Origin: Natronomonas sp.
GTDB taxonomy: Archaea > Halobacteriota > Halobacteria > Halobacteriales > Haloarculaceae
Assembly: GCA_007121575.1 (NCBI GenBank)
Contig: SKKJ01000133.1
Location: 1-8,934, forward strand
Direction: 5' to 3'
Length of the DNA: 8,934 nucleotides
The notes beneath the pieces are model-generated. The model was not told the origin of the DNA. It made no database searches and was given only the letters and a program-made list of their open reading frames with translations. This document shows positions 6,858 to 8,934 of this stretch, piece by piece. The translations under genes were made by a program, and so were the position numbers. The first letter of the stretch is position 1. Each line of letters opens with the position of its first letter.

Positions 6858-7030
6858 CCTTATTGCTATTTCGTTACGTGAAATCGAAGTGAATTGACAC
6901 GTAGAGGACACGAGAACGCCAAATAAAGACACTCGGAGGAATTGTCTCCGAGATCACCCTCCCCGTTTCAACACGCACTGAAGTCAGTGGATCGAGTCGA
7001 AAAGTGAATGGGGGACCACTGGTATCGAGA
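6858..7030. other. Intergenic region between the DHH and MFS genes
   Basis: No convincing small gene is visible. The region holds the hairpin plus T-rich tract described as a terminator and a perfect 6-base inverted repeat with a 2-base spacer at 6976-6989 (CACTGA-AG-TCAGTG), about 42 bases after the MFS stop. The function of the second repeat is unknown. Confidence 0.5.
6921..6952 (-). terminator. Hairpin and T-rich tract after the MFS gene
   Basis: Read on the minus strand, CTCGGAG, a 7-base loop and CTCCGAG form a perfect 7-bp stem (6952-6946 with 6938-6932), followed after one base by GTCTTTATTT (6930-6921). It lies about 80 bases after the MFS stop and before the DHH promoter. It resembles an intrinsic terminator, although archaeal termination depends more on the T tract than on the stem. 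Confidence 0.45.
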
Positions 7031-8236
7031 TCACGTATCGCTTTTCCCTTCAGAATCGTTGAACCACAGGATTCGAACGAATACCAGCGCAGAGAACAAA
7101 AAGCACACGCCGAGCCCCGCGTACGCGATGACGAACGACGTTCGTTCGGCGAGGACACCGACGTACGTGGGACCGAGGCTTCCGATACCGTAAAACAGCG
7201 CCCGGGACAACCCGTAGTCCGCACCCATCGTTTCGTCTTCGAGCACGCTGATCAGGTCGGCCGTCATCACCGGCCAAAACGTCACCATTCCGACGGCGAA
7301 GAGGACCGTTCCGACAGCCAGACCGATGATCGACGGTACGAGCAACAACAGCGCGAGTCCCACTAACCCGACGATCGGCGCGAGCAAGCCGACGCGTCGG
7401 TGGCCGAATCGATCGCCGAGGGAGCCGACGATCGGGCTGATGATCAACCCGATGGCGAAGATCGAGGCAAACGCGAGCGTCGCGATGGTGGGTGAGATAT
7501 CCAAATCGGTCTGTAATAGCGTCGGGAAGAAACTGATCGAGCCCTGCCAAAGCAGCATGTTGAAACAAAACAGCACCAGTAGGTACCGAAGTTCGGTCGT
7601 CACGAAGATCCGGCGAAACGACTCGACCGGCCGCATTCGGACCGCACTCAGCGTGTACGGTGCTGGCAGCAGCCGGTGGAGCAACAGCGCAACGACGAGC
7701 AAGCCGGCGGCGGCCGGGAGAAACGCCGAACGCCACACGCCGATCCACAGGGCGCCAATCGCGAGGATGGCAGCCACACCGCTTCCGACGTTGTACGACG
7801 CGGAGATCACGCCGTATGCGCGACCTCGGTTCGCGCTGAAGAGGTCCGCGACCGTCGCCATGCTCGTCGGTTCGTACAGCCCGATTCCGATTCCGACGAG
7901 CATCAGCGCCAATACGAACAGAGAGAACGTAGGAGCCACCGACGCGAGTCCGAGTCCGACCGACGCGGTCACGAGTGCGGCCACCAACACGGGACGCCGT
8001 CCGAGCGTATCGGACAGCCGACCGCCGGGATACATCGAGAGGGCAGCACAGGCCCACATCGCGGTAAGCGCCGCACCGGCCGTTCCGGAAGTGATACCGA
8101 ACTCGGCCGTAATCGTGGGTAAAAGCGGCGAGATGACCAGTTGTCCGGCCAACATTGCAACCGTTCCGAACGCAAGTGTCCCCAGTGCTCGCCCCCGATA
8201 TATCTCCGTCTCCTGAACGGATCGTGACCCCGACAC
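7031..8236 (-). CDS. Major facilitator superfamily transporter
   Basis: A 401-residue inner-membrane protein of typical MFS length with about twelve hydrophobic segments in two halves, separated by a polar central loop (about 189-215). The MFS signature A between helices 2 and 3 is clear (GGRLSDTLGRRP, 71-82), and its counterpart in the second half is GSLGDRFGHRR (271-281), between helices 8 and 9. GIGIGLYEPTSMA (115-127) fits helix 4. Proton-coupled drug or metabolite export is the commonest role for this kind of MFS protein, but the substrate cannot be told. The start is a GTG at 8236 (SGSRSVQETEIYRG follows), placed 28 bases from a TATA-like box. A palindrome lies between box and start and may bind a regulator. 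The gene is divergent from the zinc-ribbon gene. Confidence 0.92.
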   Translation of the reverse strand: MSGSRSVQETEIYRGRALGTLAFGTVAMLAGQLVISPLLPTITAEFGITSGTAGAALTAMWACAALSMYPGGRLSDTLGRRPVLVAALVTASVGLGLASVAPTFSLFVLALMLVGIGIGLYEPTSMATVADLFSANRGRAYGVISASYNVGSGVAAILAIGALWIGVWRSAFLPAAAGLLVVALLLHRLLPAPYTLSAVRMRPVESFRRIFVTTELRYLLVLFCFNMLLWQGSISFFPTLLQTDLDISPTIATLAFASIFAIGLIISPIVGSLGDRFGHRRVGLLAPIVGLVGLALLLLVPSIIGLAVGTVLFAVGMVTFWPVMTADLISVLEDETMGADYGLSRALFYGIGSLGPTYVGVLAERTSFVIAYAGLGVCFLFSALVFVRILWFNDSEGKSDT

Positions 8237-8244
8237 GGCCGACG

Positions 8245-8261
8245 GTACGGGTACCCCGTAC
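8245..8261. promoter_or_regulatory. Palindrome, candidate operator of the MFS gene
   Basis: The arms GTACGG (8245-8250) and CCGTAC (8256-8261) are perfect inverted repeats around a 5-base centre, GTACC. It lies 9 to 25 bases before the MFS start and directly next to the TATA-like box, where a bound repressor would block initiation. No regulator gene is adjacent, and binding is inferred only. Confidence 0.45.
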
Positions 8262-8268
8262 TATTACT
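8261..8268 (-). promoter_or_regulatory. TATA-like box of the MFS gene
   Basis: AGTAATAG on the minus strand, centred about 28 bases from the GTG start, consistent with a leaderless transcript. The match is moderate. Confidence 0.45.
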
Positions 8269-8313
8269 TTGAGATATCCACAGCCGAAATCCCGACTTGG
8301 AACGCCCGGCAGA

Positions 8314-8320
8314 GATATAT
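8314..8320 (+). promoter_or_regulatory. TATA-like box of the zinc-ribbon gene
   Basis: GATATAT, centred 27 bases before the ATG at 8344. A second AT-rich element at 8326-8335 (TATATTATAC) is too close to this start for a leaderless transcript, but could set a start of transcription further in. Confidence 0.5.
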
Positions 8321-8343
8321 CGTGCTATATTATACCACACAGT

Positions 8344-8520
8344 ATGAGAATGCAACAGTACACGCAAACAGCATCGCGTTCAGAGGACCGCTCGGGCGAA
8401 AAAACGCTGCTTTGGCGCTGTGGGCTATGCGGCGAGCTCGGCTCGATCAACGCGGTGCCGGCGTCGTGTCCCGGCTGCGGTACCGGAGGTGAGAACATCG
8501 AATACGTGATCGAAGACTGA
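8344..8520 (+). CDS. Small zinc-ribbon (rubrerythrin-like) protein
   Basis: A 58-residue protein beginning MRMQQYTQTA. It has two CxxC pairs, Cys26 and Cys29 in WRCGLCGELG and Cys42 and Cys45 in SCPGCG, separated by 12 residues. These would hold one zinc (or iron) in a rubredoxin-like knuckle fold; short proteins of this kind are common in haloarchaea. The first 20 residues are polar and the end is acidic (NIEYVIED). The ribbon may bind protein or nucleic acid, or move electrons if it holds iron; the sequence does not tell. The frame stays open upstream to about 8155, but that part is antisense to the MFS gene and covers the promoters, so the ATG at 8344 is preferred; the ATG at 8350 is also possible. 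It is divergent from the MFS gene. Confidence 0.82.
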   Translation: MRMQQYTQTASRSEDRSGEKTLLWRCGLCGELGSINAVPASCPGCGTGGENIEYVIED

Positions 8521-8598
8521 TCGAAGTGTCGCCCGTGGATGCGAACCGTCGATCAACGACATATCGATCCGAATGAGATCCCGATCCGTGTGGATAGC

Positions 8599-8606
8599 GT
8601 TTTTTC
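8599..8606 (+). promoter_or_regulatory. T-rich element before the ketopantoate reductase gene
   Basis: A run of six T (8600-8605) is centred about 26 bases before the ATG at 8628. It could act as the TATA element for a leaderless transcript, and also as an oligo-T terminator for the zinc-ribbon gene that ends at 8520. Which role it has cannot be decided here. The rest of 8521-8627 shows nothing else clear. Confidence 0.35.
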
Positions 8607-8627
8607 TCCTGACGCGAAACGACCGGT

Positions 8628-8934
8628 ATGGAGATCATCGTGTTCGGCGCGGGAAGCCTCGGGAGTCTGCTCGGCGGGCTTCTCACGCGATCGCACGACG
8701 TGACACTCATCGGCCGTAAGCCACATGTCGAGGCGATCGACACGGACGGTCTGGAGATCTCCGGCGCGATCGAAACGACGGTCGCTCCAAAGGCGAGCGA
8801 AACCCCACCAGCGTCCGCCGATCTCGCGATCGTCTGCGTGAAATCGTTCGATACCGAATCGGCCGCCTCGGCGCTTTCGAAATGTGATCTCGACGCGTGT
8901 CTCTCCGTGCAAAACGGGCTCGGAAACGAAGCGA
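8628..8934 (+). CDS. panE: Ketopantoate reductase (ApbA/PanE family), 3' end outside window
   Basis: The first 102 residues of a family usually about 300 long. It begins MEIIVFGAGSLGSLLGGLL, a Rossmann-fold NADPH-binding start with GAGSLG at 7-12 and Arg30 (LIGRK) placed to contact the 2'-phosphate of NADPH. The conserved lysine is Lys72 in VCVKSFDT, and QNGLGNEA has Asn96 for ketopantoate binding. By family knowledge the enzyme reduces 2-dehydropantoate to pantoate with NADPH, a step toward pantothenate and coenzyme A. The catalytic Lys and the C-terminal helical domain lie beyond the window, so a related 2-hydroxyacid reductase of the same family cannot be excluded. The start is the first ATG and is followed at once by the nucleotide-binding strand. 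Confidence 0.85.
   Translation, partial: MEIIVFGAGSLGSLLGGLLTRSHDVTLIGRKPHVEAIDTDGLEISGAIETTVAPKASETPPASADLAIVCVKSFDTESAASALSKCDLDACLSVQNGLGNEA

Noticed and set aside
7050..8057. A 335-codon minus-strand frame inside the MFS gene
   Set aside because: It is an alternative frame of the same strand, very rich in Arg, with no hydrophobic segments or motifs; the MFS frame has twelve helices and both signature motifs.
7326..8216. A 296-codon plus-strand frame opposite the MFS gene
   Set aside because: It is antisense to a clear transporter gene and rich in Ser, Pro, Arg and Thr, as typical for shadow frames in haloarchaeal DNA.
8155..8343. N-terminal extension of the zinc-ribbon protein
   Set aside because: It would run through the MFS start, the palindrome and the TATA boxes, and its residues look like non-coding translation; the ATG at 8344 has a well-placed promoter.
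8553..8912. A 119-codon minus-strand frame opposite the ketopantoate reductase gene
   Set aside because: The plus strand has the NADPH-binding motif and other conserved residues; the minus frame has no recognisable feature.

Overview
The window looks like ordinary chromosomal DNA from a halophilic archaeon (class Halobacteria). The predicted proteins are acidic (rich in Asp and Glu), the DNA is GC-rich with AT-rich patches confined to gaps between genes, and several genes have a TATA-like box centred 26-28 bases before the start codon with no ribosome binding site, as in leaderless haloarchaeal transcripts. The genus cannot be told from the sequence. I see no transposase, integrase, tRNA, rRNA, CRISPR array or phage gene.

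Layout. Positions 1-482 (minus) hold most of a 2'-5' RNA ligase-like cyclic phosphodiesterase (thpR), cut by the window edge. Divergent from it, 595-1628 (plus) is a two-gene unit: a TPR-repeat protein whose stop overlaps the start of a DUF424 protein. Convergent to that pair is a membrane histidine kinase with four N-terminal helices and a GAF-like domain (1689-3233, minus). Next come two plus-strand genes for Fe-S cluster assembly: the SufS cysteine desulfurase (3377-4615) and a SufU/IscU-type partner (4691-5107).

Three minus-strand genes follow: a small four-helix membrane protein (5134-5535), a membrane-anchored DHH/DHHA1 phosphoesterase (5612-6820), and an MFS transporter (7031-8236). 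The transporter is divergent from a 58-residue zinc-ribbon protein (8344-8520), and the window closes with the first 102 residues of a ketopantoate reductase (8628 onward).

How the genes fit together. SufS and SufU form one functional pair: SufS takes sulfur from cysteine and SufU accepts or scaffolds it. TPR and DUF424 are probably co-translated. ThpR is an RNA-processing enzyme and the last gene belongs to pantothenate/CoA synthesis. The kinase has no response regulator beside it. The points most worth a second look are the DHH phosphoesterase (a possible cyclic-dinucleotide phosphodiesterase), the SufU-like protein that combines IscU-like cysteine spacing with a SufU-like active site, and a palindrome lying between the TATA box and the start of the MFS gene. 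I did not find a clearly new multi-gene system.
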